Assembly: GCA_052315315.1 (NCBI GenBank)
Contig: JBLSDE010000019.1
Coordinates: 1-31,615, forward strand
DNA length: 31,615 nt
Source: Cuniculiplasma sp052315315
Lineage (GTDB): Archaea > Thermoplasmatota > Thermoplasmata > Thermoplasmatales > Thermoplasmataceae
Direction of reading: 5' to 3'
Under the pieces are notes generated by a model that saw only the letters and a program-made list of their open reading frames with translations, did no database searches and was not told where the DNA came from. Below, piece by piece: positions 16,935 through 25,477 of this stretch. Numbering within the stretch: the stretch's first letter is position 1; each line of letters opens with the position of its first letter. Both the position numbers and the translations under genes were made by a program.

Positions 16935-17996
16935 ATGAAGGGGATAATTTTACATGGTGGTAACGGAACAAGACTCCGGCCCATAACTTACTCCGAAGTC
17001 AAACAGCTTCTTATCATAGCAGGAAAACCAACAAGCGAATATGCACTTCTTGATATGCTTAAGGCAGGAATTACTGATATTGCCATAGTGATTGGAAGTA
17101 TTGGTGGGGAAGAGGTAAAGAAGTATTACGGTGATGGTAGCAAGTGGAACTGTAAAATCAAGTACATATACCAGGAAAAACCTCTTGGAATTGCTCACGC
17201 CATAGGTCTCTGCAGGAATTTTGTGGGGGAAGATAAATTTGTGGTCTATCTTGGGGACAATGTGATGCAGGACCATCTTGAAGAGCCGAAAAAAGATTTT
17301 GAAAACGGAAATTACGATGCCTATCTTATGATTGTTAATGTAAGGAATCCTGAAAAATTTGGAGTCTGCGAAATAAAGGATAATAGAATAGTTTCCCTTG
17401 AGGAAAAACCAAAAAATCCAAAGAGCAATTTTGCAGTGTCTGGTGTATACTTTCTAAGACCTTCCATATTCAGATATATAGATATGTTAAGACCATCAGG
17501 GAGGGGGGAATATGAGATAATGGAAGCCCTCCAGTTACTGATCGAAAAGGGAGGGAAGATAGGATATAAAATAATACGGGGATGGTTCAAGGATACAGGA
17601 ACGGTGAGAGATTTTCTTGAATGCAATAGACTCATTCTGGAGAATCTGGAAGGGGACTCTGATCCCTCGAAATTGAATTTCTCCGGAAGAATTCACATAG
17701 GCAAGGATACAGTGATAGACGAAAAGACCAAAATTCTTGGTCCCTGCTTTATAGGTGACAATGTAAAAATAGAGGAGTCATACATAGGACCATACACAAC
17801 AATAGGCAACAACTGCACTATAAAGGGTTCGGAAATTGAAAACTCAGTCATAATGGATCAGTGCAACATTGATTTCTTAGATGGAAGAATCATATTTGAA
17901 AGCATAATAGGTCCATATTCATCCATAAGATCGGGTTTCTCTAAAACCAGACGAACCAGTATTATTGCAGGCAGAGATTCAAGGATGGAAATATGA
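16935..17996 (+). CDS. rmlA: Glucose-1-phosphate thymidylyltransferase (archaeal type)
   Basis: 353 residues: an N-terminal nucleotidyltransferase domain and a C-terminal left-handed beta-helix from about residue 240. The signature is HGGNGTRLRPIT, with KQLL after it; YLGDN carries the metal-binding aspartate, EEKPKNP the sugar-phosphate part, and WFKDTG the second metal site. Isoleucine-rich hexapeptide repeats (IHIGKDTVIDEKTKILG ...) form the helix, as in archaeal long RmlA proteins. It makes dTDP-glucose from dTTP and glucose-1-phosphate, the first step of dTDP-rhamnose synthesis. The usual L-A-G-G opening is L-H-G-G here. The stop overlaps the start of rmlD by 4 bp (ATGA). Confidence 0.92.
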   Translation: MKGIILHGGNGTRLRPITYSEVKQLLIIAGKPTSEYALLDMLKAGITDIAIVIGSIGGEEVKKYYGDGSKWNCKIKYIYQEKPLGIAHAIGLCRNFVGEDKFVVYLGDNVMQDHLEEPKKDFENGNYDAYLMIVNVRNPEKFGVCEIKDNRIVSLEEKPKNPKSNFAVSGVYFLRPSIFRYIDMLRPSGRGEYEIMEALQLLIEKGGKIGYKIIRGWFKDTGTVRDFLECNRLILENLEGDSDPSKLNFSGRIHIGKDTVIDEKTKILGPCFIGDNVKIEESYIGPYTTIGNNCTIKGSEIENSVIMDQCNIDFLDGRIIFESIIGPYSSIRSGFSKTRRTSIIAGRDSRMEI

Positions 17997-18802
17997 ATGC
18001 ACTTATATTAGGGTCCGAGGGTCAACTGGGCTCAGAGTTACGTAAACTAATGCCCGAAGCTGGGGTCATTGGAAGGGAAAACCTGGACATTTCCCAGCTC
18101 AATGTTTTAAAGGCAAAACTTGAGGAAGTTAAACCAGACATCATATTCAACTGTGCTGCCATGACCAATGTGGATATATGTGAAAGGGAAAAGGAAAGGG
18201 CATACAGAGTTAATGCCCTTGCACCTCAGCAGATTGCTCTATACTCAATAGAATCAGGTGTAAGGGTTGTTCATTTTTCAACGGATTACGTATTCGATGG
18301 GATTAAGGGAATGTACGGAGAGGAGGATACACCAAATCCAATTAATTATTACGGGCTTTCAAAATTGCTGGGAGATTTCGCAACAAAAACTGTCAAAAAC
18401 AGCCTCATAATAAGAACATCAGGAGTATTTGGGGAAAGGATGAATTTTCCACGTTATGTGTATTCAAACTTAATGGATGGAAAGGAGGTGAATGCCATAG
18501 ATTCTTTCTATTCGCCTGTTAGTGCAAAAAATCTTGCAAGGGCAACTCTTGAAATTGTGAATATGGGAATAAGTGGATTAATTAATGTGGCAGGGGATAG
18601 AACCAGCAGGTATGATCTGGCAATAAAAATAGCAGAATTTTTTGGGTTGGACTCAACTCTGGTTAAGAAAACTTCAAGTTTAGAAAGGCAAACAGCAAGA
18701 CGTCCCATGGATTCATCTCTGGATATAAGTAAGGCAAGGAATATGCTTAAATGGGATTTTTATTCCATCGAATCCAATATTTCAGCCCTAAAGGAAAAAT
18801 AG
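17993..18802 (+). CDS. rmlD: dTDP-4-dehydrorhamnose reductase
   Basis: 269 residues, short-chain dehydrogenase fold. ALILGSEGQLGSELRK is the Rossmann NAD(P)H loop; NCAAMTNVDICE, FSTDYVFDGIKG and YYGLSKLLGD (catalytic Y-x-x-x-K) follow in order, and RTSGVFG, then a C-terminal substrate domain. It performs the last step to dTDP-L-rhamnose, reducing the 4-keto group. In most bacteria rmlD follows rmlC in action, but here the gene lies second in the operon. It overlaps rmlA by 4 bp, and 33 bp separate it from the rmlC start. Confidence 0.94.
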   Translation: MNALILGSEGQLGSELRKLMPEAGVIGRENLDISQLNVLKAKLEEVKPDIIFNCAAMTNVDICEREKERAYRVNALAPQQIALYSIESGVRVVHFSTDYVFDGIKGMYGEEDTPNPINYYGLSKLLGDFATKTVKNSLIIRTSGVFGERMNFPRYVYSNLMDGKEVNAIDSFYSPVSAKNLARATLEIVNMGISGLINVAGDRTSRYDLAIKIAEFFGLDSTLVKKTSSLERQTARRPMDSSLDISKARNMLKWDFYSIESNISALKEK

Positions 18803-18835
18803 AATCCTTAATAATATGCATTCTTTTAAACATTG

Positions 18836-19390
18836 ATGCCATTCGTATTTCAGGACGCAGATATAGACGGATTGAAAATTATTGAGAGAAAATCATTTCA
18901 GGATTCAAGGGGATATTTCACTGAATTTTACAAGGAATCAGAATTCTTCCAGGCCAATATTAGAGAGAAATTTCATCAGGAGAATCTTTCACTGTCCAGA
19001 CGTGGAGTGATAAGAGGAATGCACTACCAGTTAAAGCCTTTCGGACAGGGAAAACTTGTGAGCGTTATAAGGGGAAAGATCATGGATGTGGCTGTGGACA
19101 TAAGAAGAGGATCAACGAGTTTCGGCAGATATTTTTCAATAGAACTTTCGGAGGAAAATATGAAATCACTGTGGATACCGGAGGGCTTCGCCCATGGTTT
19201 TGTCGCAATTGATGATTCCTATGTTCTTTACAGAACAACATCGGAATTTTCCCCAACCCATGAGAGGGGAATAGCATGGAATGATCCTGATATTGGTATA
19301 AAATGGCCGGAATGCGATCCTGTCCTTTCAGAAAAGGACAGGAATTATCCGACTCTCAGGGAAGCAATGGAAAGGGGTGATCTGTTTTGA
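18836..19390 (+). CDS. rmlC: dTDP-4-dehydrorhamnose 3,5-epimerase
   Basis: 184 residues, cupin fold, normal size. DSRGYFTEFYKESEF, RRGVIRGMHYQLKPFGQGKLV (with the catalytic histidine in GMHYQ), VIRGKIMDVAVDIRRGSTSFG and WIPEGFAHGFVAIDD are the family blocks in the right order, with YVLYRTT near the catalytic tyrosine. It epimerises carbons 3 and 5 of dTDP-4-dehydro-6-deoxyglucose. The ATG at 18836 is chosen over the TTG at 18833, which would add only one residue. The stop shares four bases with the TTG start of rmlB, so the two are translationally coupled. Confidence 0.95.
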   Translation: MPFVFQDADIDGLKIIERKSFQDSRGYFTEFYKESEFFQANIREKFHQENLSLSRRGVIRGMHYQLKPFGQGKLVSVIRGKIMDVAVDIRRGSTSFGRYFSIELSEENMKSLWIPEGFAHGFVAIDDSYVLYRTTSEFSPTHERGIAWNDPDIGIKWPECDPVLSEKDRNYPTLREAMERGDLF

Positions 19391-20355
19391 AGATTCTTGT
19401 GACCGGGGGTTCCGGTTTCATTGGCTCAAACTACATTCAGCAGAGATTTGAAAAATCTGATGATTTCATAATTAACATGGACAAGGGAACATACGCATCC
19501 AATCCCTGGTACGAGAGAAACTTTCCTGCTGGGAGGTACAAAAAGATAAATGATGACATAAACAATGTAATGAATTATGAGAAGGAACTTGAAGATACTG
19601 ATATCATAATCAATTTTGCAGCCGAATCACACGTGGACAATTCCATCAGGGATTCCTATAATTTTCTGATGAGTAATATAGTTGGAACCCAGAGGTTACT
19701 GGAGTTTGCAAGAAAGCATGAGATAAGATTTCATCAGGTATCCACCGACGAGGTATACGGTTCCCTTGATCCTGAGGGAGTTGATCTGTTCACACCTGAA
19801 CGATGCTATGATCCAAAAAATCCATATTCTGCAACCAAAGCCTCAGCTGACTTTCTTGCAAGGTCATACGTTAATACATACGGTATGAGGATAACAATAA
19901 GTAACTGCAGTAACAATTATGGAATGCATCAGCACCCGGAAAAGCTGATTCCAAAGACCATAATAAAGGGATACCGTTACGGAAAGATACCTGTATATGG
20001 GAACGGGGAACAGATCAGGGACTGGATACACGTCAGGGATCATAATGATGCCCTTGACTGTATAATTGAAAAGGGAAGGCCTGGGGATGTGTATCTCATT
20101 GGTTCAAGAAATCAGAGAAAAAATATAGATGTTGTAAGGATGATACTTGATATTATGGACAGAAGTCATGATCTAATTGAATATGTTAAGGACAGACCTG
20201 GTCACGACAGAAGATACGCCATGGATCCTTCAACAACGGAGTCCCTTGGATGGAAACCAAAGATCAAATTTGAGGAGGGACTCAAAAGTACAGTGGATCA
20301 TTATGTAAAAAACATTTCAGTCTACGAAAAAATGATCACACCTTACAGGCAATAA
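19387..20355 (+). CDS. rmlB: dTDP-glucose 4,6-dehydratase
   Basis: 322 residues, extended short-chain dehydrogenase. ILVTGGSGFIGSNYI is the NAD loop; NFAAESHVDNSIRD is the classic RmlB block; STDEVYGSL holds the catalytic threonine-aspartate-glutamate; YSATKASADFL gives Y-x-x-x-K; NCSNNYG and DWIHVRDH are further signatures. It converts dTDP-glucose to dTDP-4-dehydro-6-deoxyglucose. The TTG start overlaps the rmlC stop (TTGA), the same junction type as in the cyd operon. With rmlA, D and C it completes the four-step route to dTDP-L-rhamnose, probably consumed by surface glycosyltransferases such as those at 5.2-8.9 kb. Confidence 0.96.
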   Translation: MKILVTGGSGFIGSNYIQQRFEKSDDFIINMDKGTYASNPWYERNFPAGRYKKINDDINNVMNYEKELEDTDIIINFAAESHVDNSIRDSYNFLMSNIVGTQRLLEFARKHEIRFHQVSTDEVYGSLDPEGVDLFTPERCYDPKNPYSATKASADFLARSYVNTYGMRITISNCSNNYGMHQHPEKLIPKTIIKGYRYGKIPVYGNGEQIRDWIHVRDHNDALDCIIEKGRPGDVYLIGSRNQRKNIDVVRMILDIMDRSHDLIEYVKDRPGHDRRYAMDPSTTESLGWKPKIKFEEGLKSTVDHYVKNISVYEKMITPYRQ

Positions 20356-20402
20356 GGAACATATTTACAACATGATTTTATAATAAATAAAAATTCGGTG
20401 TG

Positions 20403-21083
20403 ATGGTAAATTACCATTTTTTAAAGAAGATTATGGTTATAGGAGAGAGGCAATCCCTACTCTCCATGCAGAGATATATGGATCTCGCCATTGAGAATTC
20501 ACTTCTCTTGATAGAGATATTTCAGAAGCCTGAAGATCCCATACAGGAGAAGACCGAAAGGGTTGGGGAAAACGAAAAGAAAGCCGATGAAGTGACCCTT
20601 GAACTTAAAAGAAATATTACATCAGGTGCGGTTGGATCAACACTGATGGATAATTTCCTGAATCTTATAGAAACCTTTGATGACATTATAGACAGAACCT
20701 ACTGGATATCAAGGGAGATGGGTAGGACAAAGGATAGTTTGATAGCAAACTCATTTCATACTGAACCCTTGAGCAATTTTTATTCTGGTTTCTGCACCAT
20801 ACTGCAGAAGAATATTGATGCTGTAAAGAAGGTTAATCAGATGCTTCAGGTTAGTGATATAGAGGAGGCAAAGAGCATAAGGAGAGACATAGAGAATATG
20901 GAAGAGGAGGTCGATGAGATAAAGGACGGAATAATAGACAGATTATACAGAATATCTGAGAGTATAAGTTATCTCACATTCAACCATGTAAATTCGGTGG
21001 TTCATACCCTTGATGATCTCCTCGATGACTGTGAAGATATTTCCGATCTTATACTCAATACAATGATGTCGGTTTCCAGATGA
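20403..21083 (+). CDS. DUF47/PhoU-like phosphate transport accessory protein
   Basis: 226 residues, almost fully helical and acidic, with repeated E/D-rich helices (NEKKADEVTLELKRNI, IRRDIENMEEEVDEIKDGIIDRL) that match the PhoU-like DUF47 family. These proteins sit next to PiT transporters and are thought to regulate them. A GTG lies directly before the ATG at 20403; the ATG is preferred. The gene overlaps the downstream PiT gene by 4 bp (ATGA), so the two are coupled. The AT-rich block ATAATAAATAAAA about 15-25 bp upstream may be the promoter. Confidence 0.85.
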   Translation: MVNYHFLKKIMVIGERQSLLSMQRYMDLAIENSLLLIEIFQKPEDPIQEKTERVGENEKKADEVTLELKRNITSGAVGSTLMDNFLNLIETFDDIIDRTYWISREMGRTKDSLIANSFHTEPLSNFYSGFCTILQKNIDAVKKVNQMLQVSDIEEAKSIRRDIENMEEEVDEIKDGIIDRLYRISESISYLTFNHVNSVVHTLDDLLDDCEDISDLILNTMMSVSR

Positions 21084-21982
21084 TCCTTCAGTATATTACC
21101 CTGTTACTCATTGCGCTTCTCTCCATGATCGTTTCAGGAAACAATCTTTCCGCAGCTGTTGGTACAATTGTAGGTTCAAAGATTGTGTCCAGGTACTTTG
21201 GCCTTCTTCTTGGAGCCGGAGGTTTCTCACTGGGTCTGATTATTGAGGGAAGATTTCTGTCTGATTCCATATTCAGGATAATGCCTGATGTATCCCACTA
21301 CGTTGTGGTGGTGCTTGCCATATCCTTTGTCCTTTTTGCCATGGCAACATACTTCCACATTCCCCTGTCACTAACAATGGCCATAGTTGGCATTTCCCTT
21401 GGAGTATCGCTTCGTGTATCATTCACGCCTGATCTCATATATGTCTATCTTGTCATATCAGCGTGGGTTCTCGCACCTGTTCTGTCCATCATATCATCTT
21501 TCTATCTGAACAGGAAGGTCACATCTGTAAGAGTAAACGATGTCTGGCGAGCTGCAAGACTATACAAGATTCTTCTTGTAATCATATCGTTCCTGACAGC
21601 ATTCACACTTGGGGCAAACACATTCGGCTTGCTAGCTGCCATGGGGCACGACACCATTCTCGTTATTGCCGTAATGGTTCTTGCAATATTTGCGGGAGCC
21701 ATATTCCTGAGCGGTGGCGTAATAAAAAGAGTTTCACAGGATATCTACGGAATGCGTTACGCAAACGCTTTCGTCTCTCTCCTTATTTCATCCCTACTTG
21801 TGGAAGGGGCAACCTTCTTTTCCCTGCCTCTTTCAAACACTCAGACCCTCACCTCAAGCGTCTTTGGATCAGGGTTATCCTATAACACCAAGGCCATGAT
21901 GTCAAAGCCATTTCTTCAGGTTGTTGCAATGTGGATAATTTCGCCACTCTTTGGAATGTTTCTTGGATTTCTGGTCGCTTAA
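21080..21982 (+). CDS. PiT-family phosphate transporter, divergent signature
   Basis: 300 residues with about nine or ten membrane helices and the two-half layout of inorganic phosphate transporters of the PiT family. The first signature is SGNNLSAAVGTIVGSK, where the family usually has G-x-N-D-x-A-N-x-x-G-T; the second half has LGANTFGLLAAMG. The aspartate after the asparagine is thus replaced in both halves (by leucine and threonine). It is short compared with bacterial PitA (about 400-500 residues), lacking the long central loop, as in other archaeal members. It is coupled to the DUF47 gene, which supports phosphate uptake, though the altered signature could change the coupling ion or the substrate. 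Confidence 0.8.
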   Translation: MILQYITLLLIALLSMIVSGNNLSAAVGTIVGSKIVSRYFGLLLGAGGFSLGLIIEGRFLSDSIFRIMPDVSHYVVVVLAISFVLFAMATYFHIPLSLTMAIVGISLGVSLRVSFTPDLIYVYLVISAWVLAPVLSIISSFYLNRKVTSVRVNDVWRAARLYKILLVIISFLTAFTLGANTFGLLAAMGHDTILVIAVMVLAIFAGAIFLSGGVIKRVSQDIYGMRYANAFVSLLISSLLVEGATFFSLPLSNTQTLTSSVFGSGLSYNTKAMMSKPFLQVVAMWIISPLFGMFLGFLVA

Positions 21983-21984
21983 AC

Positions 21985-22707
21985 CTAAAAATCATAAAGC
22001 GTGGTCTTATAGAGTTTTTCATAGTATCTGTAATAAAAGGCCAGGAATGATCTTGAGGATGTTAAGGCATCACTTCTTACTGAAAATTCACCGTTGAGCT
22101 CCACAAGAATATTTGAATCAATGGCTGTTCTGACATCCTCTTCAATCATTCTGTAAAGATTATCACCATATACACCCAAAGACATATGCCTGCACTTTGT
22201 GTATATCTTATCAATGATTCTATCCCTGGAGTAGTATCTCTTTGTTCCAAGAATGGCCTTAAAAATCAGGAATTTTTCGTATTGAGGCATATTTTCATAG
22301 TAGGGAAAGGGGTAAAGGGATATGCCATCCTCCCCATCCTGGTTGTCACTGGAATCAGGGCAGAGTATTTTTTCATCCGTGTGTTGAGATGCTATGTTTC
22401 CCATTCCAACAAAGCAAACATATATACCGGGAATATCCGGCCTGAAGGAAAGGCACTGGTACATTCCGTTTTCGTTAATGAATCCCTTCCAGAGGATTTC
22501 CTTTCCCCATGAATTTACTGTGTCCATAATAAAATGATCCTCAAATATGGAGAAATCCTTAACTCCAGTGGATTCAGATTGATCCATATACAGGTTTGAA
22601 AACACATATGATATGAGATTGTGCAATTTTGTTCTCTTTCCTTCAATATTCTTAAATCTTACAAGAACCGGATCGTTAGCCAAGGAAGACACCTCCTGCC
22701 TTTTCAA
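21985..22707 (-). CDS. Uncharacterised protein, second of an overlapping pair
   Basis: 240 residues, soluble, no domain recognised. Features: a basic N-terminus, a cysteine-containing beta-rich middle (GIYVCFVGMGNIASQ), a proline/tyrosine-rich stretch (YPFPYYENMPQYEKF) and a tail rich in tyrosine (FYYRYYEKLYKTTLYDF). Its first 32 bases overlap the end of the gene before it on the same strand, so the pair is certainly one operon. Its end lies 2 bp from the convergent PiT gene. The second half (KIYTKCRHMSLGVYGDNLYRMIEEDVRTAIDSNILVEL) could be a winged-helix-like segment, but that is a guess. Confidence 0.7.
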   Translation of the reverse strand: MKRQEVSSLANDPVLVRFKNIEGKRTKLHNLISYVFSNLYMDQSESTGVKDFSIFEDHFIMDTVNSWGKEILWKGFINENGMYQCLSFRPDIPGIYVCFVGMGNIASQHTDEKILCPDSSDNQDGEDGISLYPFPYYENMPQYEKFLIFKAILGTKRYYSRDRIIDKIYTKCRHMSLGVYGDNLYRMIEEDVRTAIDSNILVELNGEFSVRSDALTSSRSFLAFYYRYYEKLYKTTLYDF

Positions 22708-23503
22708 TTATCTCCACATATTCTATTAATCCGTTTAGACTGACAGGTCCGATGGGGACAATTGTGAGATCCTTATTTCCATAAAACAGCAGGAAAAGAT
22801 CTTCAGAGATGGAGGTGGAATAAACAACTCTCCTCATGTCCTTTCCCTTCCTGGACAGATTTATTTTTCCCCTTCCAAGCCTTCTTATGATCTCTTCCAG
22901 GATATCTTCATTCAAGGAATATTTCATCATCCTCTCCTTTCCCATTATTCTGTCGTCCCTCTGATTCTGCAATATTATCTTTTCAAGATTGGATATTGCA
23001 AACTGTATGTAATCTGCAAGTTTTTCGCCCAAGGATGTAATCAGGTCTCTGTTGTTAGACCACAATCTGGACGTAGCATCCAGACCAGCGTAAATATAAT
23101 CCCTTGTGAACAGGGCATTCTGGAAACTGAAGCCACTGTTAAGAAGTTTCCAGAACAGATCAAAGCTGATTATATCATCACCGGATGTAACGGCGTGGAA
23201 GAGATCACCACCTGTACCTGTCATGTTGAGAGATCTTATGTGAAATCCTGATTCCTGTAAATCTGATACTATTTTTCTCAGGGCAGCCTCGGGGAGCCTC
23301 AAAAATGAACCTCTGTTTTCCCCAACCCTGCCAGTTTTCCTGGGCGTTATTATTTTGAGCCTTCCCCTTAAGGGAATTATTATACTATCTTCTTCCTCCC
23401 AGTCTCTGATTTCAGGATCACCATAAATATACTTGAAGACGAAGCTACCCTTCCTCTTGATTACGTTTTCTTCAACGATCTGTCCAATGCCAGGGGTACT
23501 CAA
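22676..23503 (-). CDS. Uncharacterised protein, first of an overlapping pair
   Basis: 275 residues, soluble, no domain recognised. It has a charged N-terminus, a segment SIIIPLRGRLKIITPRKTGRVGENRGS that looks like beta strands with a basic loop, a helical middle (LISSLGEKLADYIQFAISNLEKII-like, residues about 150-175) and a strand-rich end (VVYSTSISEDLFLLFYGNKDLTIVPIGPVSLNG). The start is an ATG. It overlaps its downstream partner by 32 bp, unusually long for genes here. Both are encoded with normal base use for this region, so recent transfer is not suggested. The function is unknown. Confidence 0.7.
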   Translation of the reverse strand: MSTPGIGQIVEENVIKRKGSFVFKYIYGDPEIRDWEEEDSIIIPLRGRLKIITPRKTGRVGENRGSFLRLPEAALRKIVSDLQESGFHIRSLNMTGTGGDLFHAVTSGDDIISFDLFWKLLNSGFSFQNALFTRDYIYAGLDATSRLWSNNRDLITSLGEKLADYIQFAISNLEKIILQNQRDDRIMGKERMMKYSLNEDILEEIIRRLGRGKINLSRKGKDMRRVVYSTSISEDLFLLFYGNKDLTIVPIGPVSLNGLIEYVEIIEKAGGVFLG

Positions 23504-23626
23504 TACATCTTTAATTGAGAGAACTATATATGCATTTTTATGACATTCCCCATACTTTCTTCATCACTCATATAGCCGCAGTTTCCTATTAATGGATAAA
23601 GAATAATAAGCAAATTAAAATTCCTG

Positions 23627-24271
23627 ATGGAATTGGATCTTATAGGGACACTGGAATTTTTTGGATACGTTGCAACTGCACTATTTGCAATCATAAATCC
23701 CTTTGGGGCAGTTCCAACCACAGTTTTTTTAACCGAAGGTTACAGCGTTACAGAAAGAAATAGGGTCATAAGGGACAGCATCCTCATGGCCGGTGGAATG
23801 TTATTCGGCTTTGTACTCGTTGGTGTATACGTTTTTGAAATGTTGGGTATAAGCATAAACGATTTCAAGGTCGCTGGTGGCATTTTACTTTTCAAGGTTG
23901 CCTTTGATATGCTTCAGGGAAAGGCCTCAAACACAAAACTGACCAGGGAGGAGAGTATTGATTATGCGGAGAGGGATGCAGTCGGCCTTGTTCCAATAGG
24001 AACACCACTTCTTGCAGGTCCAGGATCAATCACAACTGCCATTCTCCTGAATTCAAGGGCAAATACAATTCCGATGAAGATGGCCTTTGTGATTGGTGTA
24101 ATACTGGTTCTTCTGTTATCCTATATTATTCTCTACTTCTCCATAACGATTTCAAGAAGGCTTGGAAAGACAGGCACAACTGTAATATCAAGGATCATGG
24201 GTCTTCTTCTTGCCTCAATTGCCATAGAACTCATCACCACGGGATTAATATCCATAGTTCAGAGCGTCTGA
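23627..24271 (+). CDS. MarC-family integral membrane protein
   Basis: 214 residues with six membrane helices, the usual MarC size. YVATALFAIINPFGAVPTTVFL is the first conserved block (N-P-x-G), and VGLVPIGTPLLAGPGSITTAIL is the second (P-x-x-x-P-x-L-x-G-P-G-x-I). The transported substrate of MarC proteins is unknown; the old link with multiple antibiotic resistance is not supported by experiments. It stands alone, with the unknown pair upstream on the other strand and the shikimate gene convergent 11 bp away. Confidence 0.93.
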   Translation: MELDLIGTLEFFGYVATALFAIINPFGAVPTTVFLTEGYSVTERNRVIRDSILMAGGMLFGFVLVGVYVFEMLGISINDFKVAGGILLFKVAFDMLQGKASNTKLTREESIDYAERDAVGLVPIGTPLLAGPGSITTAILLNSRANTIPMKMAFVIGVILVLLLSYIILYFSITISRRLGKTGTTVISRIMGLLLASIAIELITTGLISIVQSV

Positions 24272-24282
24272 TCACATAAATT

Positions 24283-24933
24283 TCAAACAATATTGAGGGT
24301 TGAGAATATGTTCTCAAGATCAAGATAGTTTATCTGGCCAGGGGCAAGAGGTTCCTCGTAGGCAGAGTACATGAAATCGCTCAAGGAAAGACCTGATATC
24401 AATCTTGCTTCACGGTCAGGACCCATTGGAGTAAAGGAGAGAGGTCTCTGATCCCTGAGTAACAGGAGTTCACTGATCAATTTCACAGTTTCACTGGAAT
24501 CTGAAAATGTTGCAATCTTGATGGCCCCACAATCCATGGAAAAGATCTTTGAGAATCTGTTCACCGTTACGGCACTGTTCTGGAAATGGGATGATAATAT
24601 GATCCTGTCTGACTGTAATTTATTCTGAAATTTCACATAAGAATCAATCTCCACATCAAAGATCAGGTTATCATGGTAAATTGCTGATGTATATGCATCC
24701 TCTGCTTCCCCGGGATCATTGTTGCGGAAAGTGAATATGGCTTTCATTCCATACTTCTCCGTTAATCTGAGATATTTATCCACCTCTTTCTGATTCATAT
24801 CTGAGAGATCAAAACGGAACTCCGGGATGAAATTATGTTTACCATAATCCTCCCTTAATTTTTCAAACTTTTCAGGTTCAGGAATTAATGAGGCAATGAG
24901 AATGGGCATATTGCCACTCTTTTTCAGTTTCAT
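24283..24933 (-). CDS. aroD: 3-dehydroquinate dehydratase, type I
   Basis: About 216 residues from the ATG at 24933. Active-site elements are in order: EFRFD near the start, TFRNND, FDVEIDS, LSSHFQN with the catalytic histidine, AIKIATFS with the Schiff-base lysine, TPMGPDREARL with the substrate arginine, and PLAPGQI at the end. It removes water from 3-dehydroquinate in the shikimate pathway. The frame stays open to 25017, but those 28 extra residues overlap the divergent gene and its promoter. The start is therefore 24933 or the ATG at 24909 (MPILIASL), which begins at the first strand. The reaction feeds chorismate to aromatic amino acids and to futalosine-route quinone synthesis. Confidence 0.88.
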   Translation of the reverse strand: MKLKKSGNMPILIASLIPEPEKFEKLREDYGKHNFIPEFRFDLSDMNQKEVDKYLRLTEKYGMKAIFTFRNNDPGEAEDAYTSAIYHDNLIFDVEIDSYVKFQNKLQSDRIILSSHFQNSAVTVNRFSKIFSMDCGAIKIATFSDSSETVKLISELLLLRDQRPLSFTPMGPDREARLISGLSLSDFMYSAYEEPLAPGQINYLDLENIFSTLNIV

Positions 24934-24972
24934 GCAGTTAAAATAATTCACAAGGGTAACCAATGGAAAAAG

Positions 24973-24984
24973 CATAAAAATATT
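24973..24984 (+). promoter_or_regulatory. TATA-like box in the aroD/wHTH divergent region
   Basis: CATAAAAATATT lies about 26-37 bp upstream of the ATG at 25010 and also upstream of the likely aroD starts on the other strand. It is the only strong AT block between the two genes, so it may serve one or both. Confidence 0.4.
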
Positions 24985-25009
24985 TTTGTGAACTGCATTA
25001 TGAAATCCA

Positions 25010-25444
25010 ATGTTCAAAATTACAATCGCTTCGACGCCACAGAGGGTTCTTGACCAGGATCTGAACAGGAGTATAGCCTATTTCCTCTCAGATATTGGTT
25101 ATATTCCAAGGTTAAATCCTAACACAGATTATGAGAGTATAAGCAAATCTGTGTATTTCAAACTCTTCAAGGAATGTTTTCTGGACAATGCTGAAAGATA
25201 CTGGACAGGTGATGAGCTCATGGCATATCTGAAAACATCAAGGACAACCCTATACAGACATCTGAACAAGTTGAAGTCAATGGATCTGCTTGAAGAGGAG
25301 CAGGATGGTAAGACAAAGAAATACAGACTCAGGGGTGGAAATCTTGAGACGGCATGGAACTGGGTGAAGATAAATATCAGCATGGCACTGGAAAATTATG
25401 GAAGAACTGTTGAACATGTATGGCGTTTGTCAAGAAAACAATGA
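25010..25444 (+). CDS. Winged-helix (ArsR/TrmB-like) DNA-binding protein
   Basis: 144 residues. A helix-turn-helix is clear at about residues 60-100: DELMAYLKTSRTTLYRHLNKLKSMDLLEEEQDGKTKKYRLRG, with recognition helix RTTLYRHLNKL and a wing. The first 60 residues and the last 40 (VKINISMALENYGRTVEHVWRLS) are likely dimerisation or sensing helices. It resembles archaeal ArsR-like regulators without metal-binding cysteines. It is divergent from aroD and could regulate that promoter. The next small gene follows after 33 bp and may be co-transcribed. Confidence 0.8.
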   Translation: MFKITIASTPQRVLDQDLNRSIAYFLSDIGYIPRLNPNTDYESISKSVYFKLFKECFLDNAERYWTGDELMAYLKTSRTTLYRHLNKLKSMDLLEEEQDGKTKKYRLRGGNLETAWNWVKINISMALENYGRTVEHVWRLSRKQ

Positions 25445-25477
25445 AAATATTATTACATAGATCGTTATTATTACCTG

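Noticed and set aside
22186..22512. Plus-strand open frame of 108 codons
   Set aside because: Antisense to the unknown gene at 21985-22707, which fits the operon structure better.
24934..25017. Longer aroD protein starting at 25017
   Set aside because: The extra 28 residues precede the first strand of the enzyme and overlap the divergent gene and its TATA region.
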